Counted from the stretch's first letter, positions 36,528 to 45,124 are shown. The stretch is DNA of 64,000 nt from Lachnoanaerobaculum gingivalis (GCF_003862475.1 NZ_RRCO01000001.1:806001-870000); one strand, 5' to 3'. The notes: generated from the sequence alone by a model not told the origin. Program-made: numbers and translations.

Positions 36528-37046
36528 CTACTTTGGCCATTTATCCACTAACATAAGAAATCCCGGAATCCATGCGGTTACAATTCCTTCGAAAATTGCA
36601 AGGTATGGAACAAAATTTCCAAGATCTTTCTTTAAGTTTATTTCTATAAAAGCGGTAAGCCATAAAATACCCCATAGCCACCATATAATTCCGTACAGCA
36701 TATTTCCTCCATATCCAAAAAAGCAAAGCAAACCTGCAGGAATAGAATTTATAGCTACAAAAAGGCTAAACCACCCATATAGACGCTGATCAAAATTCCA
36801 TATAGTATTGATGGCGGTATAAAGATATGTAAATGCAAATAAAAGTCCTGTTGCACTTGCATAAAACCAACTTGCATCCGCACCTGTTACCGCACCGTAA
36901 CCAATGGCAATTAAATTTAGGATAAGTCCCAGTCCGCCTGTAAAAATATTCATAACTACATTTGACTTATCATTGATTTTTTCAAGTCGATAAAATCCGT
37001 TACTCATAAGAACCATACCGACATAAAGTAAAATAACTCCTAACAT
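36528..37046 (-). CDS. AmiS/UreI-family urea channel
   Basis: A 172-residue membrane protein with six predicted helices, beginning [17 protein letters not shown]. Conserved family features include [27 protein letters not shown] near residues 55-81 and [11 protein letters not shown]. In Helicobacter UreI is proton-gated; whether this one is gated is not shown, and its periplasmic loops have no histidine. It is the first gene of the urease operon, so urea entry is co-expressed with hydrolysis. Confidence 0.93.
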   Translation of the reverse strand: MLGVILLYVGMVLMSNGFYRLEKINDKSNVVMNIFTGGLGLILNLIAIGYGAVTGADASWFYASATGLLFAFTYLYTAINTIWNFDQRLYGWFSLFVAINSIPAGLLCFFGYGGNMLYGIIWWLWGILWLTAFIEINLKKDLGNFVPYLAIFEGIVTAWIPGFLMLVDKWPK

Positions 37047-37110
37047 TGTCCCACCTTATATTAATCAAACTTTAGAACCCGGAGCTCCTTTTTAGAAATA
37101 TTTCTTCCAG

Positions 37111-37165
37111 TAAAGAAAAAAGGGCAAACAAAACATGCGTCTTTGCAGTGTTAATGTTCACCCTT
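37111..37165 (-). terminator. Long terminator hairpin in the urease-operon leader (attenuator candidate)
   Basis: On the minus strand an interrupted stem (outer AAGGGUGAACA with UGUUUGCCCUU, inner UGC/GCA, loop 37139-37144) is followed by TTTTTTCTTT. It lies 65-120 bases before amiS. Either it ends cooS read-through from 270 bp away, or it attenuates the urease operon. Confidence 0.65.
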
Positions 37166-37166
37166 G

Positions 37167-37194
37167 CCATCCAACTGATGGTTACATTTTAGCA
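37167..37194 (-). promoter_or_regulatory. Extended -10 promoter and small hairpin of the urease operon
   Basis: TGC-TAAAAT (37194-37186) is an extended -10; the -35 is poor. A CCATC/GATGG stem (37167-37171, 37177-37181) lies at the expected 5' end. The DNA between 37195 and 37435 is plain AT-rich sequence with nothing else recognised. Confidence 0.45.
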
Positions 37195-37435
37195 CAAATC
37201 TGATAAAAATAAAAGTTGTCATATTCAAACGAAATTTCACTTTCAAAAAGATTGTACCGAAAAATATAGCGTAATTTTCCTTATTTTTATTCTAATAAAA
37301 GCATTATTTTACAATGAAAAAATTTCTATAAAGATTATATCCCATAAATTATCTATTTATAAGAGAAACCGGTAATTATTTTATTTAAAATACAGAAAAA
37401 AATTTACATTCTCAAATAATACCGGCATTAAAATA

Positions 37436-39589
37436 TTATACCAAAACGGCCTCTTCCTCTTTATGAACTATCTCATCAGGTACAGCCCAACCGAGAGCCT
37501 TTCTCTTTTCAATGATATCGGCAACTATCTTTTCACCCAGAGAATCCGGATTTGTATCTACTACCATTACCGATCCAAGCATTTCCTTTGTTCCCTCTTT
37601 CAAAAATTCTATTACATTCTTTGAACCGTGAATTTGAGCCTCCACACAGTGATATGAATTGATTCCCATAAGTCTGAAGCCAAGGGCCGCATCTATTCCC
37701 TTTTCATTGCTCCACTCCGGAGATGAAAATGCAAAAGGCATTTCATAAAGCGGCTTACTCGCCTCACCCGCAACTCCTGCAAAGATTCCGCTTGATTTTG
37801 TATTATCTATACACTCACCCACATGCCATACCGGAGGTAAATCTCCAAGGAACTCTTTTAAACTCTCTCCTGCATGCTCCTGTCCCGAAACATTGCAATA
37901 TCCCATCTTCATAAGCGGGAATGAGGCACATCCGTTTGTAAGTATCAGGATATTGTTTCTAAGCAGTGCATTGGCTACATCAATAACACATTTCTCATAT
38001 ACAACCTTAGGATTGTTACATCCTACTATATTTACAATACCAAGTATTTTGCCTTCTCTTACGGCCTCGTATAAAGGTTTCATAGAACCGTAGTGTTTAT
38101 GCACATACTCAGGTGAAAATCCGACTTCGGCATCAACCTCATATGGCGGGATATATACAGGTATACCCTGTCTGTCTTTAAAGCTTTCTATACCTCTGAG
38201 TACTATTTTTTCTGCAAGTTCTCTTGTCTCTCCTATATTTGAATGATGATGGTCATACTCAAATCTCTCGGCACCTGGCAATCTTGCAGATTCACTTGTC
38301 GTAACAACTGTAGTTCTGAAGCACTTTGCAACTTCCATAATTGATGGAAATACATCCTGTACATCGGCAATCCAAAGGTCAAGCGCTCCCGTACCAAGTA
38401 CAAGCTCCGCAGATACAGCATTTGAAAGTGGAATAACTCCTGCATAACGATACATTGCTGAAAGTCCTGAACAGCAGATGCCGTAGAATCTGATTCCCTT
38501 TGCCCCGGCTTCTTTTGCAAGATTTATAAACTTCTCTTCCTGACCGACTCTTACAATCTCACTTACAAGGGTAGGCAGATGACCGTGAACAGCAATATTT
38601 ACATATCCTTTTTTCAAAGCACCGATATTTACCTTTGATGTAACTCTGTCACCCACTCCGAAAAGTCCGTCTGTTGCTATTGATGTACTTACAACACCTG
38701 AGTATGTGAATGCAAGTCCGCAGCGTAAAAACTGCTGCATAATGCTCTTCCAGTCACCGTCAGTACCGACACCTGTTTTATGATAAGCTTCAAACACTTC
38801 ATGGTAGGCACTGATAGGTATAATATCAAGTTCCTTCCACACTTTCTTTCTTTCCTCTGAACCAAGTGCCTCTATGATCTTATAATCCCCCGGCACTGTA
38901 CGGCTCATATCATCCAAAAGCACATCAGCAAGTTCCGATGCAATCTTTTTTATACTTCTTCTCTCAGTCTTTATTCCGAATGCTTTTGCGGTATCCTTTA
39001 TCTTTTGCTGTCCGAGTATAGGTAAATCAAGTTTCCCTTCAGCAGCCCACTTTAAAGATAGAATAACTTCTCTACCGTGCATACCGTGCTGAGCCGCACC
39101 TGCAGCAGCGGAACGAAGCAAATTTCTTGCCACTATAAGGTCCGCATCCGCACCACAGACTCCCTTAGGACTCTTTGAAGTTATCTTACATGGACCCATA
39201 TTACAGATCTTACAGCAGATTCCTGCCATACCGAAACCACACTGTGGCTGCTGTTTGTCAAATCTGTCAAATGTGGTATCAAATCCCAGCTGATTCTGAC
39301 GCAAAATCATCTCTTTTACTGCCGGATCCGGAGTATTTTCCAAAACCTCATCCTTTGACGGAAAAGTCTTTCTGTACTCAGATACAGCATTCATATAATC
39401 TCTGATAAAAGCTTTATCGTCTCCGTCCTCTTCATGGTCCGACTTTAATGTAATTGTCGGTACTCCATGTTCATCAAATCCTATCAAATTTCTATGGCTG
39501 TGAATATGGTCAACTCCATGCTTATGTTCGTGACTATGATTGTGTTCGTTATTATGATTATGTTCGTGACTGTGTTCTTTCTTTCCCAT
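37436..39589 (-). CDS. cooS: CooS-family carbon monoxide dehydrogenase homologue with His-rich N-terminus and altered C-cluster site
   Basis: About 717 residues. Numbering here is from the ATG at 39595, two codons upstream; ATG 39589 has the better ribosome-site spacing. The first 35 residues hold 12 histidines in HxH repeats, an unusual metal-binding extension. The B/D-cluster cysteines are intact (PQCGFGMAGICCKICNMGPC, GVCGAD). In the C-cluster, HGH (337-339), Cys375, Cys526, Cys556 and Cys595 match, and a catalytic-type Lys632 is present. The cysteine expected in DVQC is Asp414 (DVQDVFP). Spacing from Cys375 to Cys526 and Cys556 equals that in the Carboxydothermus enzyme, which supports the alignment. 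Some CooS proteins lacking one cysteine carry an Fe/S/O hybrid cluster and are not CO dehydrogenases. No cooC or cooF is adjacent. Confidence 0.9.
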   Translation of the reverse strand: MGKKEHSHEHNHNNEHNHSHEHKHGVDHIHSHRNLIGFDEHGVPTITLKSDHEEDGDDKAFIRDYMNAVSEYRKTFPSKDEVLENTPDPAVKEMILRQNQLGFDTTFDRFDKQQPQCGFGMAGICCKICNMGPCKITSKSPKGVCGADADLIVARNLLRSAAAGAAQHGMHGREVILSLKWAAEGKLDLPILGQQKIKDTAKAFGIKTERRSIKKIASELADVLLDDMSRTVPGDYKIIEALGSEERKKVWKELDIIPISAYHEVFEAYHKTGVGTDGDWKSIMQQFLRCGLAFTYSGVVSTSIATDGLFGVGDRVTSKVNIGALKKGYVNIAVHGHLPTLVSEIVRVGQEEKFINLAKEAGAKGIRFYGICCSGLSAMYRYAGVIPLSNAVSAELVLGTGALDLWIADVQDVFPSIMEVAKCFRTTVVTTSESARLPGAERFEYDHHHSNIGETRELAEKIVLRGIESFKDRQGIPVYIPPYEVDAEVGFSPEYVHKHYGSMKPLYEAVREGKILGIVNIVGCNNPKVVYEKCVIDVANALLRNNILILTNGCASFPLMKMGYCNVSGQEHAGESLKEFLGDLPPVWHVGECIDNTKSSGIFAGVAGEASKPLYEMPFAFSSPEWSNEKGIDAALGFRLMGINSYHCVEAQIHGSKNVIEFLKEGTKEMLGSVMVVDTNPDSLGEKIVADIIEKRKALGWAVPDEIVHKEEEAVLV

Positions 39590-39618
39590 GAGCATTCCTT
39601 CCTACTTTACAACAAGAA

Positions 39619-39639
39619 ACCTATAACCTATTTACCTAT
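39619..39639 (-). repeat. Three ATAGGT direct repeats in the cooS leader
   Basis: On the minus strand ATAGGT occurs three times at 7-8 base spacing between the promoter and the ribosome site. It may be chance or a binding element. Confidence 0.35.
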
Positions 39640-39666
39640 TAATTTAGTATGTTTTAAGTTTTTTTG

Positions 39667-39695
39667 ATTATAAAATATTTTTTATCCCATGTCAA
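39667..39695 (-). promoter_or_regulatory. Perfect sigmaA promoter of cooS
   Basis: TTGACA (39695-39690), exactly 17 bp, TATAAT (39672-39667), a full consensus match. The leader is about 70 bases. Confidence 0.88.
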
Positions 39696-39730
39696 GCGGA
39701 AATTTGTACTCTTTTAAAAACCATCTTTTT

Positions 39731-39773
39731 AAAAAAAATCGCTATAAACCCGTTTCCCGGTTTATAGCGATTT
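39731..39773 (-). terminator. Terminator of bcd-etfBA
   Basis: A 15-bp perfect stem, AAATCGCTATAAACC (39736-39750) with GGTTTATAGCGATTT (39759-39773), followed on the minus strand by eight T. It separates etfA from cooS. Confidence 0.92.
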
Positions 39774-39789
39774 AATTTATATATCTATA

Positions 39790-40842
39790 TTAATCTTCTT
39801 TAGCAAGCTCTGCTTTAATCTTCTCTGTAAGTGCAGGAACTATCTTATTCAAATCACCTACTATACCATAGTCTGCAACACTGAAGATAGGCGCATTCTC
39901 ATCCTTATTGATAGCGATGATAATATCACTCTCTTCCATACCTGCCAAATGCTGTATAGCACCTGAAATACCTATTGCAAAATAAAGATGTGGACGAACT
40001 GTTTTTCCTGTCTGTCCTACCTGAATATCCTTTGACATCCAACCTGCATCAACTACAGCTCTTGAACAGCTTACAGTACCGTGAAGTGCATCTGCCAAAT
40101 CCTTAAGTATCTTAAAGTTCTCTGCCGAACCTACACCTCTACCTCCTGATACCAAAATCTTTGCAGCCATGATATCTTCTGTTGTCTTGGCATTCTTTAC
40201 TATCTCTAAGATCTCAACATATTTGCTGTTCTCTTCAAGCTTGGCATCAAAGTCTATTACCTGTGCTTTTGCTCCTGCCACTCTTTCCTTCTTTTGCATA
40301 ACACCCGGACGAACTGTTGCCATCTGCGGTCTGTTCTCAGGACATGCAATAGTAGCTATGGTATTTCCACCGAATGCAGGTCTTGTCATAAGAAGCTGAT
40401 TATGCTTCTGCTCTCTTCCTGCAATAGCCACTAAAGGATAATCACCGATCTCAAGCTGTGTACAGTCTGCTGTAAGTCCTGTTCCGACTCTTGCGGAAAC
40501 TCTAGGTCCTAAATCTCTACCTATAGCTGTTGCACCGATAATAAATATTTCAGGCTTAAACTCGTTTATAACTGCTGCAAGTGCCTGTGTATACGGCTCT
40601 GTACGGTACTCTTTAAGTTTAGGATCATCTACGACTATTATCTTATCTGCACCATGCTCGGCGAGTTCTTCAACCAGTCCCTTTATATCAGATCCAAGTA
40701 ATACTGCTGTAACCTCTGTATTGAGATCAGCAGCCAAATCCTTACCTTTTCCTATAAGTTCAAGGGAAATACCGCTCAATTTGCCGTCTACCTGCTGGGC
40801 AAATGTAAACACTCCCCTGTATTCTTCTGTATTTTGTCTCAT
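39790..40842 (-). CDS. etfA: Electron transfer flavoprotein alpha subunit
   Basis: FAD-binding half of the ETF partner of butyryl-CoA dehydrogenase, 350 residues. The C-terminal FAD domain shows LVSGGRGVGSAENF, SRAVVDAGW, VGQTGKTVRPHLYFAIGISGA (about 274-294) and INKDENAPIF. In anaerobes, EtfAB with Bcd bifurcates electrons from NADH to crotonyl-CoA and ferredoxin. It is last in bcd-etfB-etfA, 13 bp below etfB. Confidence 0.96.
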   Translation of the reverse strand: MRQNTEEYRGVFTFAQQVDGKLSGISLELIGKGKDLAADLNTEVTAVLLGSDIKGLVEELAEHGADKIIVVDDPKLKEYRTEPYTQALAAVINEFKPEIFIIGATAIGRDLGPRVSARVGTGLTADCTQLEIGDYPLVAIAGREQKHNQLLMTRPAFGGNTIATIACPENRPQMATVRPGVMQKKERVAGAKAQVIDFDAKLEENSKYVEILEIVKNAKTTEDIMAAKILVSGGRGVGSAENFKILKDLADALHGTVSCSRAVVDAGWMSKDIQVGQTGKTVRPHLYFAIGISGAIQHLAGMEESDIIIAINKDENAPIFSVADYGIVGDLNKIVPALTEKIKAELAKED

Positions 40843-40855
40843 AAACGACTCCTTT

Positions 40856-41638
40856 TTAGATGATATGTGTTTCTTTTAACTTGCCTATGATGTAGTCAAC
40901 AGACTCTGATGCACCAAGGTTTACCTGCTCTCCTGCACCCTTTCTTACCTTATCGGATGCTTTTGCAATCTGTGTCGGTGAACCCTTAAGACCGATATTT
41001 GAATCATCTACACCTACAAGGTCCGCTCTAGAGAATACGGTTACTTCTTTGTCATAAGCATCAAAAATACCACCCGGAGTCATATATCTTGGCTCATTAA
41101 GCTCTGATAAAGCTGTAATAAGTACAGGCATTTTTGCTTTTAAAACATGATATCTGTCATCAAACTGACGCTCTACCACAACACTGTCTCCATCAATCTC
41201 TATCTTTTGTGCATAGCTGATAACAGGTAAATCAAGATGTTCTGAAATCTGTGGTCCTACCTGCGCCGTATCTCCGTCAATAGCCTGACGTCCTGTAATA
41301 ACCAAGTCATACTCCAATTTCCTAAGTGCACCGGCTATTGTCTGTGATGTAGCCCATGTATCGGCTCCTCCAAGTACTCTGTCTGTTATAAGCACTGCCT
41401 TGTCGGCTCCCATTGCCATAGCTTCTCTAAGCACTTCATCAGCCTTTGGAAGTCCCATAGTAACCACTGTAACTTCTGCACCGTATTTATCTTTAAGTCT
41501 AAGAGCAGCCTCAAGACCCGCCTTGTCGTCCGGGTTCATAATTGTAAGCATAGCTCCTCTGTTTAATGTGCCGTCAGGGTTAAAAACAACACCGCCCTTT
41601 GTATCCGGCACTTGTTTAATACAAACAACTATCTTCAT
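40856..41638 (-). CDS. etfB: Electron transfer flavoprotein beta subunit
   Basis: Smaller ETF subunit, about 260 residues, beginning MKIVVCIKQVPDT. The conserved LLLIT-type region is VITGRQAIDGDTAQVGPQISE. ATG 41638 is chosen because GGAGG lies 5 bases upstream; the frame continues 8 codons further without support. It sits 26 bp below bcd. Confidence 0.96.
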   Translation of the reverse strand: MKIVVCIKQVPDTKGGVVFNPDGTLNRGAMLTIMNPDDKAGLEAALRLKDKYGAEVTVVTMGLPKADEVLREAMAMGADKAVLITDRVLGGADTWATSQTIAGALRKLEYDLVITGRQAIDGDTAQVGPQISEHLDLPVISYAQKIEIDGDSVVVERQFDDRYHVLKAKMPVLITALSELNEPRYMTPGGIFDAYDKEVTVFSRADLVGVDDSNIGLKGSPTQIAKASDKVRKGAGEQVNLGASESVDYIIGKLKETHII

Positions 41639-41664
41639 GACATCCTCCATTCGTAATAGCACAA

Positions 41665-42819
41665 TTATTTAAGCAATGCGCCTGAAATTACCATTCTTTG
41701 TACTTCACTTGTACCTTCGTATACTTCTGTAATCTTCGCATCACGCATCATTCTTTCAATCTCATATTCTCTTGTATATCCATATCCACCGTGAAGCTGT
41801 ACTGCCTTTGTGGTAACTTCCATTGCCACTTCTGCAGCATAAAGCTTAGCCATAGCCGCTTCCTCAGAATATGTCTTCTGTGTTGCCTTAGCCATAGCTG
41901 CTCTGTATACAAGCATCTGTGCCGCCTTTACTTTGGTTGCCATATTTGCAAGTTCAAACTGAGTATTCTGGAATGCTCCGATAGATCTTCCGAACTGCTT
42001 TCTCTCTTTTACATATGCAACTGTTCTCTCAAGTGCTCCCTCAGCAATACCAAGCGCCTGTGCGGCAATACCGATACGACCGCCGTCAAGAGTGTGCATT
42101 GCAATACCGAATCCCTTACCTGCAGGACCGAGCATATTTTCCTTCGGAACTCTGCAATCTGTAAAAATAAGCTCATAAGTAGATGAACCTCTGATACCCA
42201 TCTTCTTTTCCTTTGTTCCGAATCCGAATCCAGGTGTATCCTTCTCAACTATAAATGCGGAGAAAATCTTCTTCTGTCTTCCCTTTGCATCCACCTTTAT
42301 CTCTGTACATGCAATTACAACATAAATATCCGCCTCTTTACCGTTTGTAATAAAAATCTTTGAACCGTTAAGTACATACTCGTCACCGTCAAGCACCGCC
42401 TTTGTAACAGCGCCCTGAGCATCCGTACCCGCATTAGGCTCTGTAAGTGCGAAAGCACCAAGTTTCTCTCCCTTTGCCAAAGGAACAAGATACTTTTCCT
42501 TCTGCTCCGGTGTACCGTACATAGCGATAGGATCTGCACAAAGTGATGTATGAGCTGAAACAATAACACCTGTTGTGGCACAAACCTTTGATATCTCTTC
42601 TACACACATAACATATGCTAACGGATCGGCACCCTGACCTCCAAATTCCTTTGCTACAGGAATACCAAGGAAACCGTATTTTGCCATCTTGGTTACAGTT
42701 TCTCTTGGAAATATTTCTGTTTCATCCACCTCTACTGCAAGAGGTTTTACTTCCTTTTCGGCAAACTCTCTGAAAAGGGATCTTGCCATCTCATGTTTCT
42801 TGTCTAAAGTAAAATCCAT
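41665..42819 (-). CDS. bcd: Butyryl-CoA dehydrogenase
   Basis: Acyl-CoA dehydrogenase reducing crotonyl-CoA to butyryl-CoA, 384 residues. FAD-binding GAFALTEPNAGTDA and KIFITNGKEADIYVV, and the C-terminal catalytic Glu in MMRDAKITEVYEGTSEVQRM. It is co-transcribed with etfBA, as in clostridial bifurcating complexes. Crt and Hbd are in the next transcription unit upstream, separated by a terminator. Confidence 0.96.
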   Translation of the reverse strand: MDFTLDKKHEMARSLFREFAEKEVKPLAVEVDETEIFPRETVTKMAKYGFLGIPVAKEFGGQGADPLAYVMCVEEISKVCATTGVIVSAHTSLCADPIAMYGTPEQKEKYLVPLAKGEKLGAFALTEPNAGTDAQGAVTKAVLDGDEYVLNGSKIFITNGKEADIYVVIACTEIKVDAKGRQKKIFSAFIVEKDTPGFGFGTKEKKMGIRGSSTYELIFTDCRVPKENMLGPAGKGFGIAMHTLDGGRIGIAAQALGIAEGALERTVAYVKERKQFGRSIGAFQNTQFELANMATKVKAAQMLVYRAAMAKATQKTYSEEAAMAKLYAAEVAMEVTTKAVQLHGGYGYTREYEIERMMRDAKITEVYEGTSEVQRMVISGALLK

Positions 42820-42830
42820 GAATCATACCT

Positions 42831-42848
42831 ACTTGAATAAATCCAAGT
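42831..42848. promoter_or_regulatory. Palindrome before bcd
   Basis: ACTTGaATAAATcCAAGT, an 18-bp imperfect palindrome 12 bp upstream of the bcd start, overlapping its leader. Confidence 0.35.
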
Positions 42849-42919
42849 GCAAACATAAATAGTGAAAGTCTTTGTTTGCGTTATCCTTTCTTAGTTTTCT
42901 TTCACCTTATATATAGTAA

Positions 42920-42940
42920 ATACAAACCCGCCTTTTGTAT
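42920..42940. promoter_or_regulatory. Inverted repeat upstream of bcd
   Basis: ATACAAA (42920-42926) and TTTGTAT (42934-42940), perfect 7-bp arms around a GC-rich 7-bp spacer, next to a TATATA -10-like sequence. It is a likely operator for bcd-etfBA; no known motif was recognised. Confidence 0.45.
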
Positions 42941-42956
42941 CTATCTCACATTAAAA

Positions 42957-42987
42957 CCCCTTTTTACATTTTAACTGTAAAAAGGGG
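42957..42987 (-). terminator. Terminator of crt-hbd
   Basis: CCCCTTTTTACA (42957-42968) with TGTAAAAAGGGG (42976-42987), a 12-bp stem and TTTTAA on the minus strand. Confidence 0.82.
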
Positions 42988-42996
42988 ATAAATATT

Positions 42997-43833
42997 TTAC
43001 TTATAAGAGAATATTCCTTCTCCGGTCTTCTTACCAAGCTTACCTGCAGCTACAAGCTCTTTTAACTTTGGAGCCGGTAAATACTTGTCATCCCCTGTCT
43101 CATTGTGAATAACTTCCATAATGGCAAGGCAAATATCAAGTCCGATAAGGTCTGCCAAATGAAGAGGTCCCATAGGATGTGCACATCCCAAAACCATAGC
43201 TGTATCAACACCCTCAGCGTCTGCCGTTCCTGCATCCCATACATTGATTGCTTCATTGATCATTGGAATAAGGATACGGTTTACTACAAATCCCGGAGCT
43301 TCCTTAACCTGTACAGGTGTCTTACCGATTTCAACGGCAATCTCTTCTATCTTCTTAACAAGCTCAACAGGTGTGTTCTTTCCACCGATTACCTCAACAA
43401 GTTTCATTCTGTCAGCAGGATTGAAGAAATGCATTCCTACTACAGGTCTGTCAAGCACCTCACCGATTTTTGTAATAGAAAGTGATGAAGTATTTGAAGC
43501 GAAAATACAATCCTTAGGAACTATATTCTGAAGCTCTTTGAAAATCTGCTGCTTAACTTCCATCTTCTCAAGGGCAACTTCAACAATCAAATCACAGTCA
43601 CTGCAGATATCGTTAAGGCCTACTTTTATTTTTGAAATAATTGCATCTCCGGCCTCTTTTGATATTTTCTCTTTTCCTACAAGGAAATTGATGTTCTTTT
43701 GAATCTTTGCAAAACCTGCCTGTGCATATTCTTCTTTAATATCACAAAGTCTTACTTCATATCCTTCCGTCATTGCAAAAGCCTGAGCAATTCCTGAACC
43801 CATTGTACCTGCACCGATAATACCAACTTTCAT
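42997..43833 (-). CDS. hbd: 3-hydroxybutyryl-CoA dehydrogenase
   Basis: Reduces acetoacetyl-CoA to 3-hydroxybutyryl-CoA, 278 residues. NAD-binding GIIGAGTMGSGIAQAFA, the FASNTSSLSI block, catalytic MHFFNPADRMKLVEVI, and GFVVNRILIPMINEAI. It is second in the crt-hbd unit, 69 bp below crt. Confidence 0.97.
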   Translation of the reverse strand: MKVGIIGAGTMGSGIAQAFAMTEGYEVRLCDIKEEYAQAGFAKIQKNINFLVGKEKISKEAGDAIISKIKVGLNDICSDCDLIVEVALEKMEVKQQIFKELQNIVPKDCIFASNTSSLSITKIGEVLDRPVVGMHFFNPADRMKLVEVIGGKNTPVELVKKIEEIAVEIGKTPVQVKEAPGFVVNRILIPMINEAINVWDAGTADAEGVDTAMVLGCAHPMGPLHLADLIGLDICLAIMEVIHNETGDDKYLPAPKLKELVAAGKLGKKTGEGIFSYK

Positions 43834-43902
43834 TTTTTTATCCTTTCCGAATTAAAATTTATATTTTAAACTTCATTATAATTTTTTAAATTAAACCTAT
43901 AT

Positions 43903-44679
43903 TTATGAATTAGTAAAATTCTTCTCTTTTCTCTTTTCAAGGAAAGCACTCATACCTTCTATCTGATCATGTGTTTCAAAGCAACTTCCAAACAGTTTCT
44001 CCTCAATCACAATTGCATCATCCATCTTCGCATCAAGTCCTTCATTGATAGCTTTCTTACATGCACGAACTGCTATAGGAGCGTTTTGTGCTATGGTAGC
44101 CGCAATCTTTTTTGCGGCAGGCATAAGTTCCTCCGGTGAATATACAGCGTTAACAAGCCCTATTCTAAACGCCTCATCAGCTTTTATATTTCTTGCTGTA
44201 TAAATCAACTGCTTTGCCATTCCTACGCCGACTATTCTCGCAAGTCTTTGTGTTCCGCCAAATCCCGGTGTGATTCCGAGTCCTACTTCAGGTTGACCGA
44301 ACATCGCATTATCCGAGCATATACGAATATCACAGCTCATAGCAATCTCACATCCTCCGCCAAGTGCAAATCCGTTCACAGCGGCTATAACAGGAACAGG
44401 GAAAGTCTCTATCTTTCTGAATACATCATTTCCCTTCTTACCGAAAGCCTCACCCTCCGCCGGGCTCAATTTGCTCATTTCACCTATATCGGCACCTGCT
44501 ACAAAAGACTTATCTCCTTCTCCTGTCAGAATGACAGCTCTGATTGTATTAGTGTCAATACTGTCAAAGCAAGCATCAAGCTCAGCCAGTACTTCAGAGT
44601 TCAAAGCATTGAGCGCCTTCGGTCTATCTATTGTCACAATACCTACAGCACCTTCTGTATCAAACCTTACAAAACCCAT
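43903..44679 (-). CDS. crt: 3-hydroxybutyryl-CoA dehydratase (crotonase)
   Basis: Dehydrates 3-hydroxybutyryl-CoA to crotonyl-CoA, about 258 residues. Crotonase fold with the oxyanion FVAGADIGEM and NGFALGGGCEIAMSCD, and catalytic glutamates in GQPEVGLGITPGFGGTQRL. ATG 44679 has AAGGAGG 6 bases upstream; the longer frame does not. Confidence 0.96.
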   Translation of the reverse strand: MGFVRFDTEGAVGIVTIDRPKALNALNSEVLAELDACFDSIDTNTIRAVILTGEGDKSFVAGADIGEMSKLSPAEGEAFGKKGNDVFRKIETFPVPVIAAVNGFALGGGCEIAMSCDIRICSDNAMFGQPEVGLGITPGFGGTQRLARIVGVGMAKQLIYTARNIKADEAFRIGLVNAVYSPEELMPAAKKIAATIAQNAPIAVRACKKAINEGLDAKMDDAIVIEEKLFGSCFETHDQIEGMSAFLEKRKEKNFTNS

Positions 44680-44702
44680 AAAACACCTCCTTGTCAATAT
44701 TG

Positions 44703-44727
44703 CATGTCAGAAACCAAGTTTGACATG
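44703..44727. promoter_or_regulatory. Inverted repeat in the crt leader
   Basis: CATGTCA (44703-44709) and TGACATG (44721-44727), perfect arms with an 11-bp spacer, just downstream of the crt promoter. It could be an operator or an RNA hairpin. Confidence 0.5.
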
Positions 44728-44744
44728 TTAATCCATATGATAAA

Positions 44745-44773
44745 AATATAACATATATGTATCCGACAATCAA
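44745..44773 (-). promoter_or_regulatory. Promoter of crt-hbd
   Basis: TTGATT (44773-44768), 17 bp, TATATT (44750-44745). The 450-bp divergent gap 44698-45145 is otherwise very AT-rich. Confidence 0.6.
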
Positions 44774-45087
44774 TTAGTTTTTTTGACTAATTATTATATC
44801 AATTTTGCATAACTATATTCCGAAATCAAAATATTGTCATGCTCAAAATATATATTTTTTTCATTTATATTGGGCAAAATTATTTTGCTGTTCTTTTTAT
44901 TATCCGCAAAAGATTAAACACGACTCATCTTTAATATTTTTTACATATCAATATTTTTATTTATTATACCACATTGTTTAAATAAGATATATATAAAAAC
45001 ATATTATTTTTTTTATAGCAATTTTGAATAACCAAGGGGTGGATAATTGATTTCACTTGTGATATGCTATAGGTGATACATATATCT

Positions 45088-45124
45088 GACAATACAAAAA
45101 AAAGTTTACTCAATCGGTATTGTC
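45088..45124. promoter_or_regulatory. Inverted repeat upstream of thl
   Basis: GACAATAC (45088-45095) and GTATTGTC (45117-45124), perfect 8-bp arms, 21-bp spacer, 30-67 bp before the thl start. A TGC-TATAGG extended -10 lies just upstream (45065-45073). Confidence 0.5.

Noticed and set aside
37081-37181. Possible known riboswitch (c-di-GMP, fluoride, NiCo or guanidine) in the urease leader
   Set aside because: Short stretches look similar, but the full consensus of each class is not met; kept only as an attenuator candidate.
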